This document shows, piece by piece, positions 42,025 through 50,157 of a DNA stretch of 64,000 nucleotides; position 1 is the stretch's first letter, and every line of letters begins with the position of its first letter. Source of the DNA: an uncultured Clostridium sp. GTDB taxonomy: Bacteria > Bacillota > Clostridia > UBA1212 > UBA1255. The translations under genes were made by a program, and so were the position numbers. The stretch covers positions 1 through 64,000 of the forward strand of contig UQSG01000010.1 of assembly GCA_900543695.1 (NCBI GenBank), read 5' to 3'. Below the pieces are notes generated by a model. It saw nothing but the letters and a program-made list of their open reading frames with translations, made no database searches and was not told where the DNA came from.

Positions 42025-42242
42025 TCGTGGCATTTTAACTGCTTTATGAGCTTATCGTATCGGACCTGATACGCTTTCAGAATATAAGTATAATAATCGA
42101 TACTGTCCGAATCGGTCACGTTGTTGAAGTTGATGCGGGCAGTGTCGATTAATTTTTTCAAATCGCTGATTTCGTTCATAATGGCCGTAACTTCGGGATC
42201 TTCCTTGTTTTTCCGGGTTCCGAATAAATTCCGAAGACTCAT
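41970..42242 (-). CDS. DUF2508 / YaaL-like small protein
   Basis: A 90-residue protein: MSLRNLFGTRKNKED, then a helical pair with EISDLKKLIDTARINFNNV, SIDYYTYILKAYQVRYDKLIK. The pattern of short helices with the phrase FN.V.D...IDYY.Y.LKA...RY matches the DUF2508 family found in spore-forming Firmicutes, often near recR in Bacillus. The function is unknown. ATG at 42240-42242 follows GGTGAT by six bases. The final 18 codons lie inside the 3' end of the NlpC/P60 gene on the other strand, an unusual convergent overlap. Confidence 0.8.
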   Translation of the reverse strand: MSLRNLFGTRKNKEDPEVTAIMNEISDLKKLIDTARINFNNVTDSDSIDYYTYILKAYQVRYDKLIKQLKCHDYFNGPTPQIRIKEEKPS

Positions 42243-42342
42243 GATTATAATCACCGCCGGTAGTGTTCCAAAATTTACGGAAAAGTATACCGCATGGTTT
42301 ATTTATATGCAGAACCGTATTGAAATATCAATACAAAATCAG

Positions 42343-42374
42343 GAATAAAAATTCCGCGCCCACCGGGGCGCGGA
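42343..42374 (-). terminator. Rho-independent terminator of asnB
   Basis: On the minus strand TCCGCGCCC pairs perfectly with GGGCGCGGA across a CGGT loop, followed by ATTTTTATT. It lies 35 bases after the asnB stop. Confidence 0.85.
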
Positions 42375-42408
42375 GCTTCTCGCTTTGAAATTCTGGTGCT
42401 ATGCTGCG

Positions 42409-44010
42409 TTAAATGCCGCTTGCGGCGTAATTGGACAGCACGCGCGCGGAGGGATCGTTTACGTCGCAGCCCTCCCAGCTTTTATTCGGCATCCAGAAGT
42501 CTTTGACCATGGCGCTCTGCCCGGGATAATACTTTTCAAACAGCTCTCGGTAAAGAAGCGATTCCTTGGTAAAAGGCTGCGCGAAGGAGTAACGCGAGCG
42601 CCTTGCCTCATATTCCTCGTCTGAATAAAGCGCTTCAGCATATTCCTTCAGATAATCTACCATGGAATGGCCGACGGCGTCGCTGAAGGCCGCCTTCTCG
42701 CGAAACAAAATGGATCTGGGCAGATACTCGCCCTCCGGAGCGTTTTCGAACGCGTGACGCAGAAGATATTTTCCCTTCCCATAGCGGTTCACCTTCAGCG
42801 CCGGATCGACTGCCATGACATAGCGCACAAAATCGATATCCCCGAATGGTACGCGGGCTTCCATGGAGTTGACCGAAATGCAGCGATCCGCCCGCAGCAC
42901 GTCGTACATGTGGATTTCCCGGATCCGCTTCACGGCCTCTTCCTGGAACGCTTCCGGAGAGGGCGCGAAATCCGTATATTTATAGCCGAACAGCTCGTCG
43001 GAAATTTCGCCCGTCAAAAGAACGCGGATATCGGTCGTTTCATGAATGGCCTTGCAAACCAGATACATCCCGATGCTGGCGCGGATTGTTGTAATATCGT
43101 ATGTACCAAGAATGCTGACGACCTCTTCCAGCGATTCGAGCACCCGATCTTTATTAATTATGACCTCTGTGTGGTCGCTGCCGATATAGTCGGCGACCTC
43201 TTTGGCGTATTTCAGATCGATGGCGTCCTCGCTCATGCCGATCGCAAAGGTGCGGATCGGCTTTTGCAGAATTTTTGCAGCGATAGAACACACAAGGGAG
43301 CTGTCAAGGCCTCCGCTGAGGAGAAAGCCGAGCGGAGCGTCTGCGTCCAGCCGTTTTTCCACGCCGCGGATCAGCTTTTCCCGGATGTTCCTGCAGACCG
43401 TTTCGAGCGAATCGTGACAGACGGCCGGAACGTCTGCAATATCGTTGTAGCAGTAAAATTTTCCGTCGACATAATAATGCCCGGGCGGAAAGGGCATGAT
43501 CCGTTCCGTGAGGCCAACGAGGTTTTTCGCCTCGCTGGCAAACAGAATCGTTCCTGATTTCGTATAGCCGTAGAAGAGCGGGCGGATCCCGACGGGATCC
43601 CTTGCCGCAATGTATTTTTTCCGCTTCCCGTCAAAGAGGATCAGGGCGAACTCCGCGTCCAGCATTCGGAACATCTCTAGTCCGTATTCCTCGTACATCG
43701 GAAGGAGAATTTCACAATCCGAATCGCCGCAGAACCGGTATTTTTTTTCCAGCTCTTTCTTGATTTTTCGAAAGCCGTATATTTCTCCGTTGCAGACGAG
43801 CGCGTTCCCGTCGCGTTCAAACGGCTGCATTCCCGTTTCGCTCAGATCCATGATTGCGAGCCGGTGAAACGCGAGCAGACCTGATTCCGTCTCGATCACT
43901 CTGCTCATATCCGGCCCCCTGGAGAGCGTTCTGCCGAAGCACTCTTCAAATTGGGCTTTTGTAAAATCCTTTGTATAGCCGCTTCCGCAGACACCCATGA
44001 TTGAACACAT
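42409..44010 (-). CDS. asnB: Asparagine synthase (glutamine-hydrolysing)
   Basis: A 533-residue enzyme making asparagine from aspartate, ATP and glutamine. It starts MCSIMG, so Cys2 after Met removal is the glutaminase nucleophile; GEIYGFRKIKKEL follows in the amidotransferase domain. The synthetase domain has the PPi loop LLSGGLDSSLVCSIA. The GGAGGG site precedes ATG. It is 20 bases downstream of glnA and shares its promoter, pairing production of glutamine with its use, and the operon ends at a clear terminator. Confidence 0.96.
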   Translation of the reverse strand: MCSIMGVCGSGYTKDFTKAQFEECFGRTLSRGPDMSRVIETESGLLAFHRLAIMDLSETGMQPFERDGNALVCNGEIYGFRKIKKELEKKYRFCGDSDCEILLPMYEEYGLEMFRMLDAEFALILFDGKRKKYIAARDPVGIRPLFYGYTKSGTILFASEAKNLVGLTERIMPFPPGHYYVDGKFYCYNDIADVPAVCHDSLETVCRNIREKLIRGVEKRLDADAPLGFLLSGGLDSSLVCSIAAKILQKPIRTFAIGMSEDAIDLKYAKEVADYIGSDHTEVIINKDRVLESLEEVVSILGTYDITTIRASIGMYLVCKAIHETTDIRVLLTGEISDELFGYKYTDFAPSPEAFQEEAVKRIREIHMYDVLRADRCISVNSMEARVPFGDIDFVRYVMAVDPALKVNRYGKGKYLLRHAFENAPEGEYLPRSILFREKAAFSDAVGHSMVDYLKEYAEALYSDEEYEARRSRYSFAQPFTKESLLYRELFEKYYPGQSAMVKDFWMPNKSWEGCDVNDPSARVLSNYAASGI

Positions 44011-44030
44011 GATACATTCCCTCCGACCGG

Positions 44031-46124
44031 TTATTTGACGCTGAATAAAAGATCTCCGTAGCTTGGATACGGCCAGTATTTCTTTGCCGTAATCGTTTCA
44101 AGCGCATCGGCATCGGCGCGGAGCGCCGCCATTGCCGGAATTACGCTGTCCTTATAGTACATGGCTTCTTCGGTGACGTCCTCCAGGCCGCCTGCTTTTG
44201 CGAGCGCTTCTTCCAGGGCGTCCGTTTTAACAAACATTGCGCCGGAAAGGGCGGAGAGCTTCTCTAAAGATTTTTCTTCGTAAGTACAGTCCGCGCCGGG
44301 CAATACGCTCTTTTTCGTCTTGGCCGTTCTGGCCAGCTCTTCGGAATATGCGCTTACGGCCGGAAGAATATCTCTTTTTGCCATCTCGAGCATGGTTGCC
44401 GCCTCGATATGCAGAACCTTGCAGTAATTTTCCATCAAAATCTCGTATCGGGAGCGGATTTCCGCTTCTGAAAACACCTTGTGCTCCGTGAATAACTTGA
44501 CGTTCTTTTCTTTCAGGAAATATGGCAGACAGTCGGGCGTCGTTTTCAGATTCAGCAGGCCGCGCTTCTCCGCTTCGCGGATCCACTCGTCGTCATAACC
44601 GTTGCCGTTGAATATAATTCTTTTATGCGCCTTGATTTCTTCTTTGATCAGAGCGTGCAGGGCGCTTTCAAAATCATCCGCCTGCTCGAGTCTGTCGGCG
44701 TATTGCCGAAGCGCTTCTGCAACCGCGGTGTTCAGAACGATATTCGGCCCGGAAATGGAGAGCGTGGAACCGAGCATCCGAAATTCGAATTTGTTCCCCG
44801 TAAATGCAAATGGCGAGGTTCTGTTCCGGTCCGTCGTGTCCTTTGGGAAGCGGGGCAGCACGTGAACGCCGATTTTCATCTGTTCTGCCGCTTTGGCGCC
44901 GTAGGGCGCGTCCTCCTCAATTGCCTTCAGAATTTCGCTCAGCTCATCGCCCAGGAACATGGAGACGACTGCGGGAGGCGCCTCGTTTGCGCCAAGCCTG
45001 TGATCGTTGCCGGCGCTTGCTACGGAAATCCGGAGCAGATCCTGATATTCGTCGACGGCCTTGATGACCGCGCACAGGAACAGCAGGAACTGCGCGTTCT
45101 CATACGGCGTTTCCCCCGGCTCCAGCAGGTTTATGCCTGTATTGGTGGAAATCGACCAGTTGTTGTGCTTTCCGCTGCCGTTGACTCCGGCGAACGGCTT
45201 TTCATGCAGCAGACAGACCATTCCATGCTTTTTTGCAACCTTCTGCATGATTTCCATTGTAAGCTGGTTGTGATCCGTTGCAATGTTGGTCGTTGTAAAA
45301 ATCGGGGCAAGCTCGTGCTGCGCCGGCGCCACTTCATTATGCTCCGTCTTTGCCAGGATTCCAAGCTTCCACAGTTCGTCGTTCAGGTCTTTCATGTAGG
45401 CCAGCACGCGCGGCTTGATCGTTCCGAAATAATGATCCTCCAGCTCCTGGCCCTTCGGAGGCTTTGCGCCGTACAGCGTGCGGCCCGTATAAATCAGATC
45501 TTTTCTTTTCTCGCAGACGTCCTTGTCAATCAGGAAATATTCCTGCTCGGGGCCTACCGTTGTTTTGACGGACGTAACGTCTTCGTTTCCGAAAAACTTC
45601 AGCACGCGGAGCGCCTGCCGGTTAATAGCCTCCATCGAACGCAGAAGCGGCGTTTTCTTATCGAGCGCTTCCCCGCCATAGGAACAGAAGGCGGTCGGGA
45701 TACACAGAATCCCTTCTTTAATAAACGCGTACGACGTCGGATCCCACGCCGTATACCCCCTGGCTTCAAAGGTAGCGCGCAGACCGCCCGAAGGAAAGCT
45801 GGAGGCGTCCGGTTCTCCTTTTACAAGCTCCTTCCCGGAAAATTCCATAATGACTTTTCCGTCGGGAGCGGGAGAAATGAAACTGTCATGCTTTTCCGCA
45901 GTGATGCCTGTCATCGGCTGGAACCAATGCGTAAAATGCGTGGCGCCCTTTTCGATGGCCCAGTCCTTCATTGCGTTTGCAACCACGTTTGCAACGGAGA
46001 TATCCAGCTTTTTGCCGTCCTGCATCGTCTTTCTCATTGCCTTATACGTTTCTTTGGGGAGCCGCTCTCTCATCACGCTGTCATCGAATACCATGCTGCC
46101 GAATTTTTCGCTTACCATGCTCAT
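44031..46124 (-). CDS. glnN: Type III glutamine synthetase
   Basis: A 697-residue glutamine synthetase of the large GSIII class, which condenses glutamate and ammonia with ATP. The size is far above GSI (about 450), and the order of motifs is that of GSIII: KGATHFTHWFQPMTGITAEKHD, FPSGGLRATFEARGYTAWDP, VGPEQEYFLIDKDV with catalytic acids, EVAPAQHELAPIFTTTNIA, and GSGKHNNWSISTNTG. The start has AAGGAG eight bases upstream. Transcription begins just before a 22-base-pair hairpin in the leader, an unusual arrangement. It is followed by asnB in the same transcript. Confidence 0.97.
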   Translation of the reverse strand: MSMVSEKFGSMVFDDSVMRERLPKETYKAMRKTMQDGKKLDISVANVVANAMKDWAIEKGATHFTHWFQPMTGITAEKHDSFISPAPDGKVIMEFSGKELVKGEPDASSFPSGGLRATFEARGYTAWDPTSYAFIKEGILCIPTAFCSYGGEALDKKTPLLRSMEAINRQALRVLKFFGNEDVTSVKTTVGPEQEYFLIDKDVCEKRKDLIYTGRTLYGAKPPKGQELEDHYFGTIKPRVLAYMKDLNDELWKLGILAKTEHNEVAPAQHELAPIFTTTNIATDHNQLTMEIMQKVAKKHGMVCLLHEKPFAGVNGSGKHNNWSISTNTGINLLEPGETPYENAQFLLFLCAVIKAVDEYQDLLRISVASAGNDHRLGANEAPPAVVSMFLGDELSEILKAIEEDAPYGAKAAEQMKIGVHVLPRFPKDTTDRNRTSPFAFTGNKFEFRMLGSTLSISGPNIVLNTAVAEALRQYADRLEQADDFESALHALIKEEIKAHKRIIFNGNGYDDEWIREAEKRGLLNLKTTPDCLPYFLKEKNVKLFTEHKVFSEAEIRSRYEILMENYCKVLHIEAATMLEMAKRDILPAVSAYSEELARTAKTKKSVLPGADCTYEEKSLEKLSALSGAMFVKTDALEEALAKAGGLEDVTEEAMYYKDSVIPAMAALRADADALETITAKKYWPYPSYGDLLFSVK

Positions 46125-46153
46125 AACAATTTCTCCTTTTCATTTTATAAAAA

Positions 46154-46204
46154 GAAACGGCAAAGGCGCCGCAGATTCTGCGTCTGCGGCGCCTTTGCCG
46201 TTTC
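46154..46204 (-). promoter_or_regulatory. 22-bp perfect hairpin with U-run in the glnN leader
   Basis: Bases 46154-46175 and 46183-46204 are perfect inverse repeats around a seven-base loop. In the minus (glnN) sense the hairpin is followed by CTTTTTATAAAA, so it has the form of an intrinsic terminator or attenuator. The predicted transcription start is within a few bases of its foot and the glnN start codon is 30 bases beyond its other end. In the plus sense no U-run follows. Confidence 0.85.
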
Positions 46205-46212
46205 GTGGCATT

Positions 46213-46241
46213 ATAATAAACCTTGCTTCTCATTTTGTCAA
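46213..46241 (-). promoter_or_regulatory. Promoter of the glnN-asnB operon
   Basis: On the minus strand TTGACA (46241-46236) and TATTAT (46218-46213) are spaced by 17 bases; an overlapping TATAAT gives a spacing of 20. The transcript should start near 46206, at the hairpin foot. Confidence 0.7.
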
Positions 46242-46290
46242 TACCTTCTTTCAAAAAAATGCGGATGCGTTTTCCGACGCGCCGAAAGAT

Positions 46291-46319
46291 TTGAATAAAA
46301 ACAGAGAATAGCATATAAT
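46291..46319 (+). promoter_or_regulatory. Promoter of the tldD-pmbA-pnp genes
   Basis: TTGAAT at 46291-46296 and TATAAT at 46314-46319 are spaced by 17 bases. AAGGAGG and the tldD start follow. Confidence 0.7.
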
Positions 46320-46354
46320 ACTATAATTGATTTGATAAGGAGGCGTGTTTTACG

Positions 46355-47857
46355 ATGTCCGGACGAAAAAAGAAAAGACTGGCAGCGGATGCTTATCTGA
46401 ATGCGGTTCGGCCGCTTGCCGCTGAGCTGATCGAATATCTGACGGGTTCGGAGGAGTATGAAATCGGATGTGAAACGGCGAGGGGCTGCGGATTCCGGGA
46501 TGCAACGATCCTTTTTGTAAATTCAGCAGGCAAAAAGTACGGGATATCCAAGGCGGGGACAAGTATTTCCGACGACCGCCTGTGCAGCTCGCGCGGCTTT
46601 GTGATCCGTGTTTATGATGGAGCGCTGTCCGCCGAATATTCCGGATGCGAGCTTGAAAAATCCATTTTCCCCGATATTGCGGGAACGCTTTTGCGGATCG
46701 TTTCCGAAACAAAGCGCCGCGCCGGGAAGCGGATTCTGCCCGAACGGCTTCTCGAAGCAGAGGAGCAGCCGGAAACGGAGTATTTTACGGAATATGAGAT
46801 TCATCCGGAGGAGCTGGGCGATGCGGCCATCGTTTCTCATCTCGATAAAATTCGGAATAAAGCGCTTGCCTGTGACGAACGCGTAACGGACTGCAGCGTC
46901 TCCTGCGCGTACCGCAGGCATGCGGAGCTGTTTCTGCGCGGGAGCGGCGGAAAAATTACAATACAGAAGCAGCAGAATCTTCTTTGGATGACGAGCGCAA
47001 TGACGGTTCTTGCGGCAAAGGGCGAGGAGCTCAAGGATTATTACAGAGGATATTCCAATCTCGGCGGCGCGGAGGTCTTTGACCGGATGGAAAGCGATGT
47101 CGCTGCGCTTGTCGGCGGCGCGGTGGCCCTGCTGGACAGCGAACCAATCGCGCCCGGAGAGTACGAATGCATCTGCGCGCCTGACGTAACCGGGATGATC
47201 GCGCACGAGGCGTTCGGACATGGAGTGGAGATGGATATGTTTGTGAAAAAGCGGGCGCTCGCCGAACAATATATCGGCAAATCCGTGGCGTCTCCGCTTG
47301 TCACCATGCATGACGGCGCGTCGGCCGCGCAGCAGACGGCCTCTTTTCTTTTCGACGATGAGGGAACGGCCGCTCACGACACGGTCATCATAGAAAAGGG
47401 CATTTTAAAACGCGGAATCAGCGACGTCCGCAGCGCGGCGCGGCTTGGCACGGAGCCGACGGGAAACGGAAGGCGTGAAAGCTACAGGAGAAAAGCATAT
47501 ACCCGGATGACAAATACGTTTTTCGAGCCGGGGACGGATCGGCTTGAGGATATGATCGCATCCGTTTCATACGGTTTCCTGCTGGAAAACGCCAGAAGCG
47601 GCATGGAGGATCCCAAAAACTGGGGGATCCAGTGCATGGTGAATGTGGCGCGGGAAATTCGGAACGGCGCCCTGACGGGGAAAATTTTTTCTCCGATTGT
47701 GCTGACCGGTTATGTTCCCACGCTGCTGAAGTCCATTTCCATGATTTCCGATCGGGCGGAGCTCAGCGGAAGCGGTTACTGCGGAAAGGGCTATAAAGAA
47801 TGGGTAAAGGTTTCCGACGGCGGCCCGTATATCAAAGCGCGCATTCGCCTCGGCTGA
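46355..47857 (+). CDS. tldD: TldD-family metalloprotease
   Basis: A 500-residue protease of the TldD/PmbA family, in which the TldD subunit carries the zinc site. The motif HEAFGHG (HExxxH, His284 and His288) is present in GMIAHEAFGHGVEMD, and the C-terminal Cys-containing GSGYCGKGYKEW region is typical. TldD and PmbA (TldE) form a heterodimer that degrades unfolded peptides and trims leader peptides of some modified peptides. The partner gene follows after 39 bases. No natural-product precursor is visible in the window, so a housekeeping role is likely. Confidence 0.93.
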   Translation: MSGRKKKRLAADAYLNAVRPLAAELIEYLTGSEEYEIGCETARGCGFRDATILFVNSAGKKYGISKAGTSISDDRLCSSRGFVIRVYDGALSAEYSGCELEKSIFPDIAGTLLRIVSETKRRAGKRILPERLLEAEEQPETEYFTEYEIHPEELGDAAIVSHLDKIRNKALACDERVTDCSVSCAYRRHAELFLRGSGGKITIQKQQNLLWMTSAMTVLAAKGEELKDYYRGYSNLGGAEVFDRMESDVAALVGGAVALLDSEPIAPGEYECICAPDVTGMIAHEAFGHGVEMDMFVKKRALAEQYIGKSVASPLVTMHDGASAAQQTASFLFDDEGTAAHDTVIIEKGILKRGISDVRSAARLGTEPTGNGRRESYRRKAYTRMTNTFFEPGTDRLEDMIASVSYGFLLENARSGMEDPKNWGIQCMVNVAREIRNGALTGKIFSPIVLTGYVPTLLKSISMISDRAELSGSGYCGKGYKEWVKVSDGGPYIKARIRLG

Positions 47858-47896
47858 TGTGAGTTGATCGGAAAGGAGAAAGGGAGGCAAGGCGGA

Positions 47897-49216
47897 ATGA
47901 ACACAACGGAACGGATCCGGAAGCAGCTGCAGGGCGCAGGGATCGAACACTACAGAATCAACGAAAGCCGGAAACAGTCGGCAGAGTTATTTTATATCAA
48001 AAAGGACCTGGACATCGTAAGAAGTACGGATGTTGCCGACTGTACGGTGACGGTTTACAGAGATTTTGAAAGCGGCGGAGTAAAAATGCGCGGCTCGGCC
48101 GCGGCGATGATTTATCCCGACATGACGGAGACGGAAATCGGAGCGGCGCTGCGGAAGGCGTACGACGCGGCCTTGTATGTGAAAAATAAATTTTATGAGC
48201 TGCCGGATGCAGAGAAGCGCGCGGGCTGCGGCGCTGCCGCGGAGGCGTATGATCTGATCTCCGAAGCTTTTCAAATGGCGGACGCGCTTTTTACGGCAGA
48301 GGAGGGCGCTCCGGGAAGCTTTCTGAACTCTGCGGAAATTTTTGCGGAACGTCGCGCGAGCCGTGTGCTTTGCTCAACCGGGATTGATATCAGTTATGTG
48401 AAGTATTCCTTTCACGGGGAATTTGTTACGCAGTGTATTGCCGACGGGCAGGATATCGAGCTGCATACGTCGTTTTCCTATCGCGCTCCGGAATACGGGC
48501 AGCTTGCAGAGAAGGCGCGCGCCGCGCTGAAAAATGCGCGGGACCGCGCAGCCGCCTGCGCGCCTCCTCCGGCGGGGCGATACGCCGTAATCCTGTCGGG
48601 CGCGCAGGTAGGGGAGCTGCTTCGCTATTACGCGGCGAGAACACAGGGCGGCATGATTTACGCAGGATATTCCTCGTTCCGGGAAGGCTGTTTTCTTCAG
48701 GGAGACGAGGCGGACGTGAAAGGAGAAAAGCTGGAGCTGCTGCTGAAAGCAACGGAGCCCTGCAGCGCGGAGGGAATCCTCATGGAGGACAAGGTCCTTT
48801 CGGAGAGAGGCGTTCTCAAAACGATCCACTGCGGCGCGCGCTATGCGTATTATCTCGGGATTCCGGCCACGGGAGAGTATTCTGCGCTGGAGTGCCGGAA
48901 CGGTTCCATGTCCTTGGAGGAGTTAAAGGCGGGAACGGGTCTGCCGGGAGGCAAGGTCCTTTCCGTGGCAGCATTTTCTGATTTTCAGATGGACGCGCTG
49001 TCGGGACAGTTCTGCGGGGAAATCCGTCTCGCTTATTTATACGAAACGTCGGAGGACGGAACGTCCCGCGTCCGTTTTTTCACCGGAGGCTCGATCAGCG
49101 GAAACATTCTGGAGGCGCAGAAAACGCTGGCTTTTTCCAGGGAGCGCTATAAGGATCATACGTACGAGGGACCGTATGCCGTCCGTTTAGACGGCGTGAG
49201 TGTGGCAGGAGTGTGA
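47897..49216 (+). CDS. PmbA/TldE-family protease subunit
   Basis: A 439-residue partner of TldD lacking any HExxxH motif, as expected for PmbA/TldE. It shows family patterns such as VTVYRDFESGGVKMRGSAA near the start and the C-terminal SGNILEAQKTLAFS with a RYKDHTYEGPYAVRLDGVSV ending. It would form the non-catalytic half of the heterodimeric, ring-enclosed protease chamber. The start at 47897 was chosen because GGAGG-type sequences lie just upstream; a frame to 47864 adds eleven basic residues. Confidence 0.85.
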   Translation: MNTTERIRKQLQGAGIEHYRINESRKQSAELFYIKKDLDIVRSTDVADCTVTVYRDFESGGVKMRGSAAAMIYPDMTETEIGAALRKAYDAALYVKNKFYELPDAEKRAGCGAAAEAYDLISEAFQMADALFTAEEGAPGSFLNSAEIFAERRASRVLCSTGIDISYVKYSFHGEFVTQCIADGQDIELHTSFSYRAPEYGQLAEKARAALKNARDRAAACAPPPAGRYAVILSGAQVGELLRYYAARTQGGMIYAGYSSFREGCFLQGDEADVKGEKLELLLKATEPCSAEGILMEDKVLSERGVLKTIHCGARYAYYLGIPATGEYSALECRNGSMSLEELKAGTGLPGGKVLSVAAFSDFQMDALSGQFCGEIRLAYLYETSEDGTSRVRFFTGGSISGNILEAQKTLAFSRERYKDHTYEGPYAVRLDGVSVAGV

Positions 49217-49223
49217 ATGTAAA

Positions 49224-50081
49224 ATGCTTGACAGTTGCGAATACAGACGTGCGGCTTCTGCCGCGGCGTATCTGAAGAAAAAGATCGGAACGTTCCGCCC
49301 GGCTGCCGCGGCGGTGCTTGGATCGGGGCTTGGGGGCTATGCAAAGAGCCGATCCGTTTTAGCGGAATTTGAAATCGAGTATTCGGAAATCCCGGGCTTC
49401 CCCGTGTCGACCGTTCCCGGACATGCGGGAAAATTTGTTTTTGCAGTTGTACAGGGCGTTCCGGCGGTTCTGATGCAGGGACGCATCCACATGTATGAGG
49501 GATACTCGGCGGCAGATACGGTTCTGCCGATTCGTGTGATGCGGCTGCTCGGCGCGGAAAATTTGATTTTGACAAATGCCGCGGGCGGGATCAATCGCGA
49601 TTTTCGCCCCGGAGATTTGATGCTGATCCGGGATCATATCTCGAGCTTTGTACCGTCTCCGCTTCGGGGAGAAAATCTGGATGAGCTGGGCAGCCGTTTT
49701 ACGGATATGACGGCCGTCTATTCACCGGAGCTCGCTTTTGCGGCAAAAGAATCCGCAGAGGAGATCGGGCTCGTGCTGAAGGAGGGCGTTTATCTGCAAA
49801 CGCCCGGCCCGCAGTATGAGACGCCGGCAGAAATCCGCATGATGGAGCTCTTGGGAGCCGATGCCGTCGGCATGAGCACGGTTTGCGAGGCCATTGCGGC
49901 GCGGCACATGGGGATGCCCGTATGCGGGATCAGCTGCATAACAAATTTGGCGGCAGGACGGAATCCCGCGCCGCTTTCCCATACGGAGGTACAAAAGACG
50001 GCGGACCGGGCGGAGAAATGCTTTCAGGAGCTGATGACGGCTTTGCTCGGAAGGCTGGCAAAGCTTCCGCCGCTAAAATAA
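49224..50081 (+). CDS. punA: Purine-nucleoside phosphorylase
   Basis: A 285-residue trimeric-type (class II) phosphorylase that splits inosine, guanosine and related nucleosides with phosphate for purine salvage. Motifs are VLGSGLGGYA (phosphate), QGRIHMYEGY, LTNAAGGIN and the substrate-site PGPQYETPAEIRMM and VGMSTVCEAIAARHMG. The region where Asn or Lys/Asp sets the purine preference reads CITNLAAG, an Asn consistent with 6-oxopurines. AGGAG lies 12 bases before ATG at 49224; a GTG at 49200 within the upstream gene is the alternative. Confidence 0.95.
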   Translation: MLDSCEYRRAASAAAYLKKKIGTFRPAAAAVLGSGLGGYAKSRSVLAEFEIEYSEIPGFPVSTVPGHAGKFVFAVVQGVPAVLMQGRIHMYEGYSAADTVLPIRVMRLLGAENLILTNAAGGINRDFRPGDLMLIRDHISSFVPSPLRGENLDELGSRFTDMTAVYSPELAFAAKESAEEIGLVLKEGVYLQTPGPQYETPAEIRMMELLGADAVGMSTVCEAIAARHMGMPVCGISCITNLAAGRNPAPLSHTEVQKTADRAEKCFQELMTALLGRLAKLPPLK

Positions 50082-50106
50082 AATTTGAAATCCGGTATGC
50101 GCCTGC

Positions 50107-50135
50107 TTGACGGGATTCCGGCGGCATGCTACTAT
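50107..50135 (+). promoter_or_regulatory. Promoter of the TIM-barrel-like gene
   Basis: TTGACG at 50107-50112 and TACTAT at 50130-50135 are spaced by 17 bases, 22 bases before the start codon at 50158, which has its own GGAGGTG site. Confidence 0.55.
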
Positions 50136-50157
50136 GACAGCGTTTGGAGGTGTTTAT

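Noticed and set aside
44625..46298. A 557-codon plus-strand frame opposite glnN
   Set aside because: Fully antisense to a well-conserved glutamine synthetase; sequence is Cys/Arg/His-rich and shows no protein family features.
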